From NCBI GenBank assembly GCA_026239495.1, contig CP110830.1, forward strand, positions 1-64,000: a stretch of DNA of 64,000 bases, read 5' to 3'. The number at the start of each line of letters is the position of its first letter. Within the stretch, counting starts at the first letter, position 1. Shown piece after piece: positions 1 through 10,238 of this stretch. The DNA comes from Spiroplasma phoeniceum. GTDB taxonomy: Bacteria; Bacillota_I; Bacilli_A; Mycoplasmatales; Mycoplasmataceae. Both the position numbers and the translations under genes were made by a program. The notes below the pieces were generated by a model. It ran no database searches. It worked only from the letters and a program-made list of their open reading frames with translations, and was not told the origin of the DNA.

Positions 1-1
1 T

Positions 2-1228
2 AAATCTTATATTCAATCAGCGTGAGAAGGAGCAAGCAAACATATTGTGTCACAATTTACCCAAGGCTCATCAATGACACAATGACAAAATAGTCCATTG
101 CGAGCTAGCTATTTTGAACCAAATGGTATTACACCAGGTGAATTTAAAGCATCTTATATTACAGCTAGTATTGCTGGGGCAAAGACGCTAATTTTACCTG
201 GTTTTAGTCATGCCAATACCATTGGTTGAGCAGCAAACTTAGTGGATAATGTTATTTTTATTGATGGTAGTGGTCAGAATGTCCATAAAAATATGGACCC
301 ACATGGTCCGTTAGTTGATAATATTGTCGGAATTTTATTTCAAAAAGAAATTGCTGGTTTTTTAGCGGGTCTTGTTACAGCAATATGACTTAATTTGCAT
401 CAAACAGAATTTCAACAACAGTTAAATATTGCAACTTATGGAGGAATGGACAATCCAGTTGGTGTTTCAAATTATTTATGAGGATTTTTATTATCAGCGG
501 ATGTATTTAATGAAATTATTAAAACCGATATTAGATATCCTAATTTACATCAATTGATGACATATATTTTAGCAATAATTAAAAACATAAACCCCAAAAT
601 TAATAATTTATTACCAATAAGAAAAGTTCAAGAAGTATTAAATGATAATGAATCATGGTTTTCACAATCATTTAACCAAGGAGAAGGAAAAGTAATTTCT
701 GATTATTTAATTAATAAAAAAGCAAGTATTATTTTTCCTGTTGCAGGACCACAAACCCAAGATACAATTGACCGAATTAAATATAATAAAACTAAAACAA
801 AAGTTGTTGGAGTTGATACAGCACAATCGCAAATATATGGTGATGAATATATTATTACTAGTGGGTTATTAAATATTGCACAAGCAACAGAAGACGCTTT
901 ATCTAATATCTATTCACCAACTTGTAGTTATAATAATGTAACTAAAAAATGAGATAATAAGCAATTTGATTCTTGTTGAATTAATACTGACCAATCTTCA
1001 AAAACAAATTCAAATTGATTAGGGATTGAAAAAACAAAATGGATTGATGATAGTATTATTAATTATATTAATAACGATGCAAAGATTACTAAATTAACAA
1101 CAACAATTGGGATGATTTATGATCAAATTAAACAAGAGCATTTTACTGATACATTAAAATTAACTTATCAAACAAAAAATAAAGTAAAAACTGAATTATT
1201 AAAAACGTTAGAAAAAGGCTTACTATAA
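2..1228 (+). CDS. BMP-family ABC transporter substrate-binding protein (5' partial)
   Basis: About 408 residues are visible; the N-terminus lies upstream of the window. The protein looks like a basic membrane protein / PnrA-type solute-binding lipoprotein. These capture nucleosides or similar solutes outside the membrane for an ABC importer. Diagnostic stretches are DNIVGILFQKEIAGFLAGLV (about residues 105-124), ATYGGMDNPVGVSNYLWGF, and GKVISDYLINKKASIIFPVAG near residue 230, matching the FLAG / GG / AG blocks of the family. It reads through many TGA=Trp codons and stops at TAA 1226-1228. The ATP-binding and permease genes expected next to it are not downstream, so they may lie upstream. A promoter for the next gene follows directly. 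Confidence 0.85.
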
Positions 1229-1242
1229 AAATAATATATTTT

Positions 1243-1272
1243 TTGCATAAATTTTAAAAAGTATAGTATAAT
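1243..1272 (+). promoter_or_regulatory. Sigma-A type promoter
   Basis: The -35 is TTGCAT (1243-1248) and the -10 is TATAAT (1267-1272), with an 18-bp spacer. It lies 25 bp upstream of the ATG at 1297, so it probably drives the two membrane-protein genes that follow. Confidence 0.6.
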
Positions 1273-1296
1273 AGTCATAGATAGTGTGGCGTTTAT

Positions 1297-1557
1297 ATGA
1301 AAGGCTTCTTTACAACAAGCATAACAATCTTAGATTTAGACATTCCAGTAATAGGGTTAATTGGTTTTCTACTAGGATTTGCACCGCTATTATTGTTTGT
1401 TTATTTTATTATTACTTTTTCTTTATTTCGAATTAAAAAAAGCAGGAGTAATTGAACAAATATTGTAAAATTAAAACAAGAAACTAGTTTTAAGGAAAAA
1501 ATTGAGTATTTTGAACAAGAAATTATGCTAGCTAAAAAAATGGGTGATAAAAACTAG
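1297..1557 (+). CDS. Small single-pass membrane protein
   Basis: 86 residues, MKGFFTTSITILDLDI at the start. One strong hydrophobic segment lies at about residues 17-46, followed by a basic, lysine-rich cytoplasmic tail with coiled-coil-like heptads. One TGA is read as Trp. The ATG lies 25 bp after a good promoter, but the Shine-Dalgarno sequence is poor, so initiation may be near-leaderless. I do not recognise a family. The next gene follows after 41 bp and is also a membrane protein, so the two are probably co-transcribed. Confidence 0.6.
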
Positions 1558-1598
1558 CAGTTTACTTTTTAATACAATGTTATTCACATTTAGGGCAG

Positions 1599-3323
1599 GT
1601 GAAACAAAGCGTGGGTTTTTTTAATACGGTTAAATCGTTTATGGTAAAAGATAAAAAACATGAGCAACCACCAATACAATCAGCAAATCGTTTTGGTGAT
1701 AATTTTAATCTTGAATTAAGAAACCAAAATAATGTTGATTTTAACCAGAATCAACATTATCCAAATGGAATGCCTCAAAATTATCTTTCGTCAAATCAAT
1801 ACTTTCGTCCAAATGAAGCATATAAACAAAACCAATTAAATAATATGGAAATGTTATATCAAAATAATAATACAATTCGTCCAGCGTGAATGAACTTAAG
1901 TAACCAATATAATTATTATGCTAATAATCATGACCGCCAGTATCTTGAAGAAGACCCTAATATAATGAATGTAAATGCTTCACAAATGCCACCTGGTTAT
2001 GTTGAACCATATTATAATCACGATGCGGCGCAAAATTATTTGCGTACAGTTCATCAACAAATTTTGCCACGCCGAATTCAGCAGCATATAACAAGTTCTA
2101 ATTATGATAAATATTGGTCAGGACAAAAAAATCAAGGGCAATATGACAATGCTGAATTTATGGGAGATCATAACCACGGCGATCGTTATGTTAACGATGA
2201 AAATATGTATGCAAATCAATATCGCCCTCCTTATCAATCGCGTGTTGCATCACCGTATCATCAATCACAAGTTAATGAACAATTTAATCGTTTAGCATTA
2301 TCTTATGATAGCAAAGAACCCTATCGTGTTGCAAATTCAGCACAATATTTTGATGATAATCAAATGATGACAAATTCAATGCCAGCGCCACCATCCTATT
2401 ATCAAAATGGTCATTTTACTCCATCAGCTCAATTTGACCCACCATCTTTAACAAACAGTAGGGAAAATAATCGTTATGCTTATCAACCACAGTTATCAGA
2501 AAAACAACGTCGTCGTCGTTTTAATAAGGAATATGCTAACCGTTTAATTCCATTAGAAATTGCTAGTGAGATTCGTTCAGAGAAAGTTCGTACCTTAATT
2601 ATGATTATTATTGGTTTTATTGGCATAATGATGACAAGTTTATTTATTGCCTTATATTTTATTTCTCATAAACAAGAATTAGAAGCAATTATGGGAATTA
2701 AAGCGAAATATATTCCTCATTCATTTTTAACAATTACTTTTTTGTTAATTTCTCTAGGATTATTGTTTGCTGGTATTTTTGATTTATCACGAGTTAGAAT
2801 TGAAACAAATAGTTATCTTTCTAATTTAACACGGGGGAATCATACTATTCCGCATTTCTTAATTGATAATTATAAAAAAATGACTGTTCGTAGTATTATT
2901 TTAAATTGATTAGCATTTTCGACTTATTTCTTTGGAGGAATTATTTTAGGAATTTTATATGGTTTTCAACAATACTCAGGTGAAGAGTTCCGGTTTGGTT
3001 TTTGAAATTGAGGCATTGTTGATGATTTAACAGCGGCCATTACAATTACAATCATTATTTTAATCGCAACATTAAGCGTTCATATTGCGAATATTATTTT
3101 AACAAAAAAAAGAAAAGCAAATATTATTGGTTATTATGGATATGAAATTGTTCATCCAGAAGAATTAGCAGCTTTAAAGAAAAAAACAAACCGGATTTGT
3201 TTAGTAATTTTTATTATTTTCTTAATTATTTTAACAATAGTAATTTCAATTCCATGATTAATTGCTCGTCGTCGTAAACGAAACGGCGACGCATTACTTG
3301 GTCGTTGGTTTAACCGAAATTAA
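1599..3323 (+). CDS. Asn/Gln/Tyr-rich multi-pass membrane protein
   Basis: 574 residues, starting at GTG 1599 after a weak AGGGCAGG. TGA codons (for example 1887-1889) are read as Trp. The first ~210 residues are extremely rich in Asn, Gln and Tyr, low-complexity and probably disordered. A basic patch (KQRRRRFNKEY) follows, then about five transmembrane helices in the C-terminal half, for example LIMIIIGFIGIMMTSLFIAL and ICLVIFIIFLIILTIVISI. The C-terminus is Arg-rich. I know no family for it. The prion-like cytoplasmic head on a membrane anchor suggests a scaffold or assembly role, but that is inference only. A strong terminator follows. Confidence 0.7.
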
Positions 3324-3473
3324 ATATTGTTTTAAAAATAATTGATAATGTTTTTCTTAACCAAAAGATAAATAATAATTGTTATTGTTTATTATTACAT
3401 TCTAATGTTAGTAAAAAAATTTTTTATATGAAAATATCATTAGATTTTAAAATATGATTTCTTAATTTTTTTT

Positions 3474-3502
3474 ATTTGCAAGATAACTTTTATCTTGCAA
3501 AT
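3474..3502. repeat. 13-bp perfect palindrome between genes
   Basis: ATTTGCAAGATAA and its exact reverse complement are separated by CTT. It sits just before the intrinsic terminator at 3511. It may be part of a double terminator or a protein-binding palindrome. Confidence 0.55.
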
Positions 3503-3510
3503 AATTTGTT

Positions 3511-3533
3511 AAAGGCACGACGGTGCCTTTTTA
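3511..3533 (+). terminator. Rho-independent terminator
   Basis: Perfect 8-bp stem AAAGGCAC / GTGCCTTT with loop GACG, followed by T-rich sequence. It ends the membrane-protein transcript. Confidence 0.8.
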
Positions 3534-3553
3534 TATATATTATTCAATATAAT

Positions 3554-4621
3554 AGACTTCTTGCATAACCCATTAAAATAATTTCAAATATTTGTAAAAA
3601 GGGGTTAATATAAAATTATAATTTTAATTAATTATGTCTTTTATTTAAAAATTTAATATTTTGCCACAACGAAAAATTATTTTATTATTCAAATTCGTTA
3701 ATTTTAAATAAATCTTTTATGATAACTATAATAATTGTAAATTATAAATTGAAGCAATTAAATTAAATCTTAAACTAAATCTTTTTCTACGATTTCTATA
3801 TTTTTCTGTAATAATTTTAAATTTTTTAAGAATAGCAAAAATATTTTCAATAATAATTCTTATTTTTGAAACTAGTCTATTATGTTGTTTTTGTTCTTTA
3901 TTTAAATGTTTTTTCTTATTTTTCTTTGTGGGCATTATAACATTATTGTGAATTTTTTGTATTCCTTGATAACCACTATCAACTATTAATTTGGTATTTT
4001 TTAAAATTGAGATTTTTGATTCTTTAAATAAAGCATAATCATGTTTTTCCAAGCGAAAAACTTGTTGCAATCATTTTTTTAGTTTCTTGTTCGATAATTA
4101 CTTGTGTTTTAATGGTGTGTTTTTTCTTTTTACCAGAATAAGATTGTTTTTGTCTTTTTTTAAGCGTTTGATTGGGGTTTCGGTAACATCAATAATAATA
4201 ATTTTATCATTAAAATAATCATTTATTAGCGATTTTTTACCAGCTAGTTGTTGAAAATCATAGTGTTTAATTAAAATATCTTCAATTCACTTGATATTGC
4301 GATAACAATTAGCTTCACTAATTCCGAAATTTTTTCCAAGATGAAAATAAGTTCGATATTCTCGTCAATACGATAAAGTCATCAATAATCGATTTTCTAG
4401 TGATAATTTATTAGCTTTGCCACCTTTTTTAAATTTTTCTATTTCAGCTACTTGTAAAATATCTAACATTTTATTAAAAATATCTTGTTTTATTCCTGTT
4501 AATCTTAATCATTCTTTATCATTAATATTTTTAAATTCATCAAATTTCATAATTTAATATCCTCATAAATTATATTTTATAATAATATTTTAATAATAAA
4601 ACCAGGTATCGCAAGAAGTCT
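3554..4621 (-). mobile_element. IS-A copy 1 (IS5-like, ISL2-type)
   Basis: Ends are AGACTTCTTGC / GCAAGAAGTCT. This copy is 1068 bp, against 1070 bp for the standard one. The flanking triplets differ (AAT left, ATT right), unlike most copies, which suggests it is a recombinant between two insertions. Confidence 0.85.
3726..4550 (-). pseudogene. IS-A transposase, frameshifted
   Basis: IS5-family DDE transposase in two frames. OrfA begins MKFDEFKNINDKEWLRLTG; OrfB holds the second D (LIVDSGYQGI) and the E (RIIIENIFAILKKF). The A7 slippery run is present. A 2-nt loss near the codons before KHDYALF (around 4050-4065) puts the rest of OrfB out of register, so even a -1 frameshift could not give a full protein. 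This copy is probably inactive. Confidence 0.75.
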
Positions 4622-4880
4622 ATTAAAAATAATATTTTTATTTTGTTATTTTTTGTAATTATTGATTTTTATTTTTAATTTGTTATAATTTTATTAACTT
4701 TTTATCGTTTAGTTTTACAGTATACAAATTAATGCTAGCAAAGTTTTAATTGAAAAAATAACATTAGAAGAAGCAACGAATGAGTATATTGATTTTTTCT
4801 TATTAGATAATAAAGGTTAAAAATTTTATTAATTTTATCTTTTTTATTTTTTTGTTTTAATATAAAATTATGTTATGTTT
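4622..4880. other. Intergenic, with a possible HPF-like C-terminal remnant
   Basis: AT-rich spacer. A short open stretch (about 4719-4820, stop TAA 4818-4820) encodes VLIEKITLEEATNEYIDFF. It vaguely resembles the start of the C-terminal dimerisation domain of long HPF proteins. The complete short-form hpf follows, so this could be debris from an hpf duplication. The evidence is weak. Confidence 0.25.
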
Positions 4881-4889
4881 TGTTATAAT
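4881..4889 (+). promoter_or_regulatory. Extended -10 promoter of hpf
   Basis: TGTTATAAT gives a TG-N-TATAAT extended -10 with no clear -35, 27 bp before the hpf ATG. Confidence 0.5.
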
Positions 4890-4916
4890 GATGATATAGA
4901 AGTGAGGTAAATATTT

Positions 4917-5294
4917 ATGGAATACAAAATTCGTAGTAAAAATATTATTATTACCGATGCAATGAACCAATATTTAGTTGATACTTTTAATAAATTATTA
5001 AAATATCAACAAGTTAATAAAAATGATCTTGTTCATGTTGACATTGAATTTACGAAAGAAAACAATATTGTAATTCACACTGCAATTGATATTAGAGGGC
5101 GAAATAATTTTTTAAAAGCAGAAGTTCGCAATAGCGATTTTTATAAGGCAGTTGATCAAAGTTTATATAAAGTTGAAGAACAATTAAAAAAAATTAAAGG
5201 CAAACAAGAAGACCGTAATAATAAAAATGAATCATTAGGAAAATTTTATAGTGAAGTGATTGCCGCAGAAGAAGAAGAACCTGATCTTGAATAA
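4917..5294 (+). CDS. hpf: Ribosome hibernation promoting factor (short HPF/RaiA type)
   Basis: 125 residues. The N-terminal ~95 form a typical HPF/YfiA fold: MEYKIRSKNIIITDAMNQYL, then VDIEFTKENNIVIHTAIDI and AVDQSLYKVEEQLKKIKGK. These proteins bind the 30S decoding region and silence or protect ribosomes in slow growth. The acidic tail (AAEEEEPDLE) replaces the ~60-residue dimerisation domain of long HPFs found in most Firmicutes, so 100S formation by the long-form route is not expected from this protein alone. RBS GTGAGG. A strong terminator follows at once, so it is monocistronic. Confidence 0.85.
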   Translation: MEYKIRSKNIIITDAMNQYLVDTFNKLLKYQQVNKNDLVHVDIEFTKENNIVIHTAIDIRGRNNFLKAEVRNSDFYKAVDQSLYKVEEQLKKIKGKQEDRNNKNESLGKFYSEVIAAEEEEPDLE

Positions 5295-5306
5295 TTTTCA
5301 TAAATA

Positions 5307-5342
5307 AAAAATGTTTAACTAAATTTATTTAAACATTTTTTA
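5307..5342. terminator. Intrinsic terminator after hpf
   Basis: 12-bp perfect stem, AAAAATGTTTAA paired with TTAAACATTTTT, loop 5319-5328. The A/T tracts on both sides would let it work in both directions. Confidence 0.75.
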
Positions 5343-5346
5343 TAAT

Positions 5347-6416
5347 AGACTTCTTGCATAACCCATTAAAATAATTGCAAATATTTGTAAAAAGGGGTTA
5401 ATATAAAATTATAATTTTAATTAATTATGTCTTTTATTTAAAAATTTAATATTTTGCCACAACGAAAAATTATTTTATTATTCAAATTCGTTAATTTTAA
5501 ATAAATCTTTTATGATAACTATAATAATTGTAAATTATAAATTGAAGCAATTAAATTAAATCTTAAACTAAATCGTTTTCTACGATTTCTATATTTTTCT
5601 GTAATAATTTTAAATTTTTTAAGAATAGCAAAAATATTTTCAATAATAATTCTTATTTTTGAAACTAGTCTATTATGTTGTTTTTGTTCTTTATTTAAAT
5701 GTTTTTTCTTATTTTTCTTTGTGGGCATTATAACATTATTGTGAATTTTTTGTATTCCTTGATAACCACTATCAACTATTAATTTGGTATTTTTTAAAAT
5801 TGCGATTTTTTATTCTTTAAATAAAGCATAATCGTGTTTTTTACCAAGTGAAAAACTTGTTGCAATAATTTTTTTGGTTTCTTGTTCGATAATTACTTGT
5901 GTTTTAATAGTGTGTTTTTTCTTTTTACCAGAATAAGATTGTTTTTGTCTTTTTTTGGGCGTTGGATTGGGGCTTCGGTAGCATCAATAATAATAGTTTT
6001 ATAATTAAAATAATCATTTATTAGTGCTTTTTTACCAGCAACTTGCTGAAAATCAGGGTGTTTAATTAAAATATCTTCAATTCACTTGATATTGCGATAA
6101 CAATTAGCTTCACTAATTCCGAAATTTTTTCCAAGATGAAAATAAGTTCGATATTCTCGTCAATACGATAAAGTCATCAATAATCGATTTTCTAGTGATA
6201 ATTTATTAGCTTTGCCACCTTTTTTAAATTTTTCTATTTCAGCTACTTGTAAAATATCTAACATTTTATTAAAAATATCTTGTTTTATTCCTGTTAATCT
6301 TAATCATTCTTTATCATTAATATTTTTAAATTCATCAAATTTCATAATTTAATATCCTCATAAATTATATTTTATAATAATATTTTAATAATAAAACCAG
6401 GTATCGCAAGAAGTCT
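5347..6416 (-). mobile_element. IS-A copy 2 (IS5-like)
   Basis: 1070 bp, same ends as copy 1, with matching AAT target duplications at 5344-5346 and 6417-6419. It lies between the hpf terminator and the convergent membrane-protein gene, so it disrupts no gene. Confidence 0.9.
5519..6345 (-). pseudogene. IS-A transposase with nonsense codon
   Basis: Same two-frame IS5 transposase as the other copies, with its A7 slippery run. In OrfB the sequence LFKESKI is broken: the serine TCA codon is TAA (around 5812-5817). A frameshifted product would stop before the second catalytic Asp. Probably inactive, though its ends could be moved in trans. Confidence 0.75.
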
Positions 6417-6421
6417 AATAA

Positions 6422-6862
6422 TTACTTGTTATTACTTGGTGTACTTGCTGTGTTTGTTTTATTAACACGAATTGCTCCAATTCCTTCTAATAATCACATT
6501 AAAGCACCAATTAGAGCAATTAATTCACCAACAATAATTACTCATGCTGAAAATTCTTTTGTTGAAGTAATAATTGCACCAATAATTCCAATAATTACAA
6601 TAGTAATAAAAATAATTCCAGCAACTAATTTAGCAATTTTACGACGAATAAAGGTTGCAACACAGATAAATAAGAAAGCTGTAATCAAAATAATTGTACC
6701 ATTATCACCAGTATTATTGTGAACAAAAAGTTTTGTGTTAACATTAACGTTTGGAAAAGAATTTAAGATTGATAAGATAAATAATCATAACCCAGAAATT
6801 CAAATCATTACTTTTTGGAACGTCACATTAATTTTAATCATTTCATATTTCATTTTTGCCAT
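6422..6862 (-). CDS. Four-helix membrane protein
   Basis: 146 residues starting MAKMKYEMIKINVTFQKV. RBS AAGGAG lies 8 bp upstream of ATG 6862. Four hydrophobic segments are seen: VMIWISGLWLFILSI, TIILITAFLFICVATFI, LVAGIIFITIVIIGIIGAII, and WVIIVGELIALIGALMWLL. The C-terminal tail is short and polar. The gene stays whole beside IS-A copy 2, which sits just past its stop codon. I recognise no family, and the context (hpf, then a DUF192-like gene) does not suggest a role. Confidence 0.7.
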
Positions 6863-6928
6863 TGTTTTTTCTCCTTAACCATAACATTATTTATATTATA
6901 ACTTAGTTTTAAAAATATTAATTATAAA

Positions 6929-7348
6929 TTAAATAATTCTTAAAATATCGTTTGGTTTAATATTTAAAAAATTAATCATTCCAGGAGCAAGACAATAGAC
7001 AAAATAACATTGTGGAAAATAATGACTCATTTTTTGTGGTCCAAAATTTTGAATTGTTTGAATAACTTCAAAATTTTTATTGCAAAAAATAACATCAAGT
7101 TGATAAAAAATTCCAAAACTATTAAAACCACGTACTTTACGTAATAAATATCCATCTTTTATTGTGATATCATTTGGTTGAATTAAACTCGTGAATTTTT
7201 CCCGAAAAGTTTTAATCACATGAATATTAATGTCTTGTGAAATACTATTAACAGTTAATGCTTTACGATTTTTTAATAAATAATATTTTTTATTTCGTTT
7301 ATGTTTTGTCCGATTAAATTTATAAACTACTTTTGATAAAAATCCCAT
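6929..7348 (-). CDS. DUF192-like protein
   Basis: 139 residues from ATG 7348, with AAGG about 9 bp upstream. A GTG at 7357 would add three residues but overlaps that RBS. The C-terminal half, KVRGFNSFGIFYQLDVIF then CLAPGMINFLNIKPNDIL, follows the pattern of DUF192 proteins: a gly-phe turn, LD.IF, then AG....G...GD. No signal peptide is seen, although many family members are secreted. Function unknown. It is divergent from the DJ-1 gene and shares its control region. Confidence 0.55.
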   Translation of the reverse strand: MGFLSKVVYKFNRTKHKRNKKYYLLKNRKALTVNSISQDINIHVIKTFREKFTSLIQPNDITIKDGYLLRKVRGFNSFGIFYQLDVIFCNKNFEVIQTIQNFGPQKMSHYFPQCYFVYCLAPGMINFLNIKPNDILRII

Positions 7349-7372
7349 GCATAACACCTTTTTTCTTTTTTC

Positions 7373-7401
7373 TTAACAATTATATAAAATTATATTATAA
7401 T
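7373..7401 (+). promoter_or_regulatory. Promoter of the DJ-1/PfpI gene
   Basis: TTAACA (7373-7378), a 17-bp spacer, and TATAAT (7396-7401), 26 bp before the ATG at 7427. Confidence 0.65.
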
Positions 7402-7426
7402 TACCAAGAGAAAAGAGGTGTTATTT

Positions 7427-7978
7427 ATGAAATTTGCATTGTTTTTAGCAAAAGGTTTTGAAGAAGGCGAAGCAATTATTACAACTGACGTGTTACGACG
7501 AGGAGGCATTAAGCTAGAATTAATTAGTATTACTAAAGCATTAGAAGTTGTTTCATCCCACGATGTTACGATTAAGGCTGATAAATTAATTGAAGATATT
7601 AAATATGAAGATTATGATGGTTTCATTTTACCAGGTGGTCGCATTGGCGTTGATAATCTTGCAAAAAATGAGATGTTAAAAGATTGGTTATTAAAAGCCA
7701 ATAATGATCAAAAAACAATTGCTGCAGTTTGTGCGGCGCCCCAAATTTTAGGACATTTAGGAATTTTAGACAATAAAGAAGCCACCAGTTATCCGGGATG
7801 TATCGAAGGGATGGAAAAGGTAATTTATAATGATGAAATGGCTGCTATTACTGATGGTCATATTATTACTGGGGCTTCAGTTGGTTCAACAATGAATTTT
7901 GCTTTAGCAATTGCCGACCGAGTTTTAAGAGCAGAAAAAGTAATTAAACTTCAAAATGAATTAGTAATTCGTGATTAA
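7427..7978 (+). CDS. DJ-1/PfpI family protein (YajL/DJ-1-like)
   Basis: 183 residues. ATG 7427 is preceded by AGAGGTG at good distance; an upstream in-frame GTG falls inside that RBS. The DJ-1 fold is clear: KFALFLAKGFEEGEAIITTD with the conserved acidic residue, DGFILPGG (about residues 65-72), and AAVCAAPQILG with the nucleophile-elbow cysteine near residue 106. Relatives act as glyoxalases, chaperones or oxidative-stress protectants; the exact activity cannot be read from sequence. It has its own promoter. Confidence 0.85.
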   Translation: MKFALFLAKGFEEGEAIITTDVLRRGGIKLELISITKALEVVSSHDVTIKADKLIEDIKYEDYDGFILPGGRIGVDNLAKNEMLKDWLLKANNDQKTIAAVCAAPQILGHLGILDNKEATSYPGCIEGMEKVIYNDEMAAITDGHIITGASVGSTMNFALAIADRVLRAEKVIKLQNELVIRD

Positions 7979-7996
7979 TTTAGTTATATTAAATGT

Positions 7997-8025
7997 TTGC
8001 ATAATAAATTGCAAAAGAGTATAAT
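7997..8025 (+). promoter_or_regulatory. Orphan consensus promoter upstream of the lipoprotein gene
   Basis: TTGCAT, exactly 17 bp, then TATAAT. No ORF starts within 390 bp. The next gene is the lipoprotein at 8421, with a MITE lying between them. It either gives that gene a long leader or drives a small RNA. Confidence 0.5.
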
Positions 8026-8126
8026 TAAAATATCTCAAATAATCACATTAATTTTGTATAAATTTTTTAGAAAATCTTAAAAGTCATTCTGATAAATTTT
8101 CTTAATACTTTGTTCAGATAAAAAAG

Positions 8127-8274
8127 GGTAGTAAGAAAAAAGTTTAGGTTTTGGTATAAAAATTATTCTTTATTTTAAATATATTTCTAAAACACTGATA
8201 AATAAACCTTTTAAAAATTTATCTAATTATTTTATTTATATTTTTTATAAAACCTAAGATTTTGTAATACTATC
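8127..8274. mobile_element. MITE-1 copy 1 (148 bp)
   Basis: Non-coding element beginning GGTAGTAAGAAAAAAG and ending GTAATACTATC, with an inner inverted repeat (TTTAGGTTTT / AAAACCTAA). Flanks TAAAAAAG and TAAAAAAT form a 7-of-8 target duplication. It is more diverged than the copies at 19955 and 50870, so probably older. Confidence 0.75.
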
Positions 8275-8420
8275 TAAAAAATATTTTAAAATTTTAGTTG
8301 AGGTAGGGATGTTAATTTGTTATATTTAAATAACAATAATGTTTTTTAACTATAATTTAAATAAATATTAGTTTATATTTTTTTTTGTTTAAAACTGAAC
8401 TACAATAAGGAGGAAAGAAA

Positions 8421-10016
8421 ATGAAAAATTTACTAGCCCTTTTAGGAGCTATTTCATTAGTAGGGTCAAATGCCGCTTTAATGACAGCATGTAATATTAA
8501 AAAAGAAGATACAAATCTTGAAAATCTTAAGCTCGAATTGTCACAATATGTTGAAACACCATTTTTTTCTTCATCATCAAATGAAACAAGTGAGAAGTTC
8601 ACAACAATGTTAAGCAGTCGTCTTAATTTAGGCAGCTATAAATTAGCTGTTAAAAATGATGCAACATTTGTGCAACCAAAGATTATTGATAATAATCATT
8701 CAGATGAAAAAATAGCACAAGCTAATATGTCAACTATTTTACAACAACAAGACTCTAAAAAAGGTTTAGATGTTGTTAATGGAACTGCTAGTGTTAGTAT
8801 TTTAAAAAAAGATAAAGAAGAATTCAATATTAAAATTCAATGAGTTACAAATGAGTTAATTCTTTTAAAAAATACTGTCAATAAAATTGACAATATGAGT
8901 AGTAAATTACAAAATATTAATTTACCATTGCCGCCATTAGTAAAAGGAGCAAATATAACTTTTGCTGATTTATATACTTTTATTGGCTTATTGCCTTTAC
9001 CAGAGAAAGAAATTATGGAGATTGATTTAACTAAAATTAATGAACCAGATTTTCTTGAAAAATTTGACACACTATTAAATATTATTGCTGAAAATCTTAA
9101 GACTTTACAATTTGATATTAGTGGTTATCTTAATAAATATATTTATTTTAATCAAATTCTTGTTGGAAAAGGGACAGTTAAGGACCTTTTACATAATATA
9201 GCGCCTGATTTAATTGCTTTATTACAATGATTTGTTAAAGAAGGAAAAGAAAAAATTGAATCAACACATAATACAGTTCTGCCATTAATCCAATATTTAT
9301 TCTCACCAGTTAATAGCAATTTAAAAGAAAATATTAAAGTTGCTTTTGCTGAAACAGGGTATTTTTATCAAAATACTAATACAAATTTAGACAGTTTAAT
9401 ATTTCATACTTTAACTGGTTATCGAAGCGATTACAAAGAAACGGATAGTAAATATCGATTATCATTATATATATTATTTATTGTTAGTGAAATTAACCAA
9501 AGTAAAGTAAAAAATTTTCTTAGTTTAAAACCAACTTTATTAATTGAAAGTATTTTAGATATTTTTGCTGCAAAAGGTGAAAAAGGAATTGATGCTGTTA
9601 ACACAAATCTTATTCAGCCAAAGACATGACAATGGATTGGTGTAATTGTCACTATTTTTCTTACTAAAATTGAGTTTTTCTTAGGTCCACAATTAATGAA
9701 TTATGCTGGTTCTAATATTTTACGTGATTTTGGAATAAGTAATACTGAGTTAAAAAGTAATGATGTTACAATGAGTGCCGGAACAGTTAAATTACAATTT
9801 AAAACCCCTGGGCAAGATGGTAAGTGAGAAAATTTTAGGGCAATTATTTATGAGAATAATACTCCTAACTTAAAACAAATTATAAATGCTGTTGACTTTA
9901 AATTAAGTTTTACAAATATTAAATTTAAAGTTACAACAAAAACTAATGAAAAAATTACTTATGAAACTAGTGGTCAATCTCATTTTGATTTGTGATTATC
10001 AGATAATTATGAATAA
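8421..10016 (+). CDS. Large surface lipoprotein
   Basis: 531 residues with RBS AAGGAGGAAAG. The signal peptide MKNLLALLGAISLVGSNAA leads to a lipobox LMTAC with Cys at about residue 24, so it should be a diacylated lipoprotein on the outer face. The rest is hydrophilic with Asn/Lys-rich stretches and no catalytic motif that I can see. Several TGA codons are Trp. Spiroplasma genomes carry many such lineage-specific lipoproteins; a role in host interaction is possible but not shown. An intrinsic terminator follows. Confidence 0.8.
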
Positions 10017-10033
10017 TATATATAATGAAAAAG

Positions 10034-10062
10034 TTTTCAATTTTTAATTGAAAAATTTTTTA
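10034..10062 (+). terminator. Intrinsic terminator after the lipoprotein gene
   Basis: TTTTCAATT / AATTGAAAA stem with TTT loop, followed by a T run. Confidence 0.65.
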
Positions 10063-10238
10063 ATTCTTTTTTTGTTTATAATTAATTTAGAATAATATAC
10101 TTATTGCGTAACCTATTAAAAAATTGTAAATATTTGTAAAAAGACACTAATAGAAAAATATGATTTTAATTAATTATGTTTTTTATTTAAAAATTTAATA
10201 TTTTGCCACAAAAAAATGAATTTATTATTTAAATTCTT

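Noticed and set aside
2104-2295. 63-residue ORF inside the N/Q-rich gene
   Set aside because: Out-of-frame shadow; composition comes from the repetitive AT-rich coding sequence of the real gene.
6426-6722. 98-residue plus-strand ORF rich in Ile/Thr
   Set aside because: It is the antisense of the four-helix membrane protein at 6422-6862, which has a good RBS and sensible topology.
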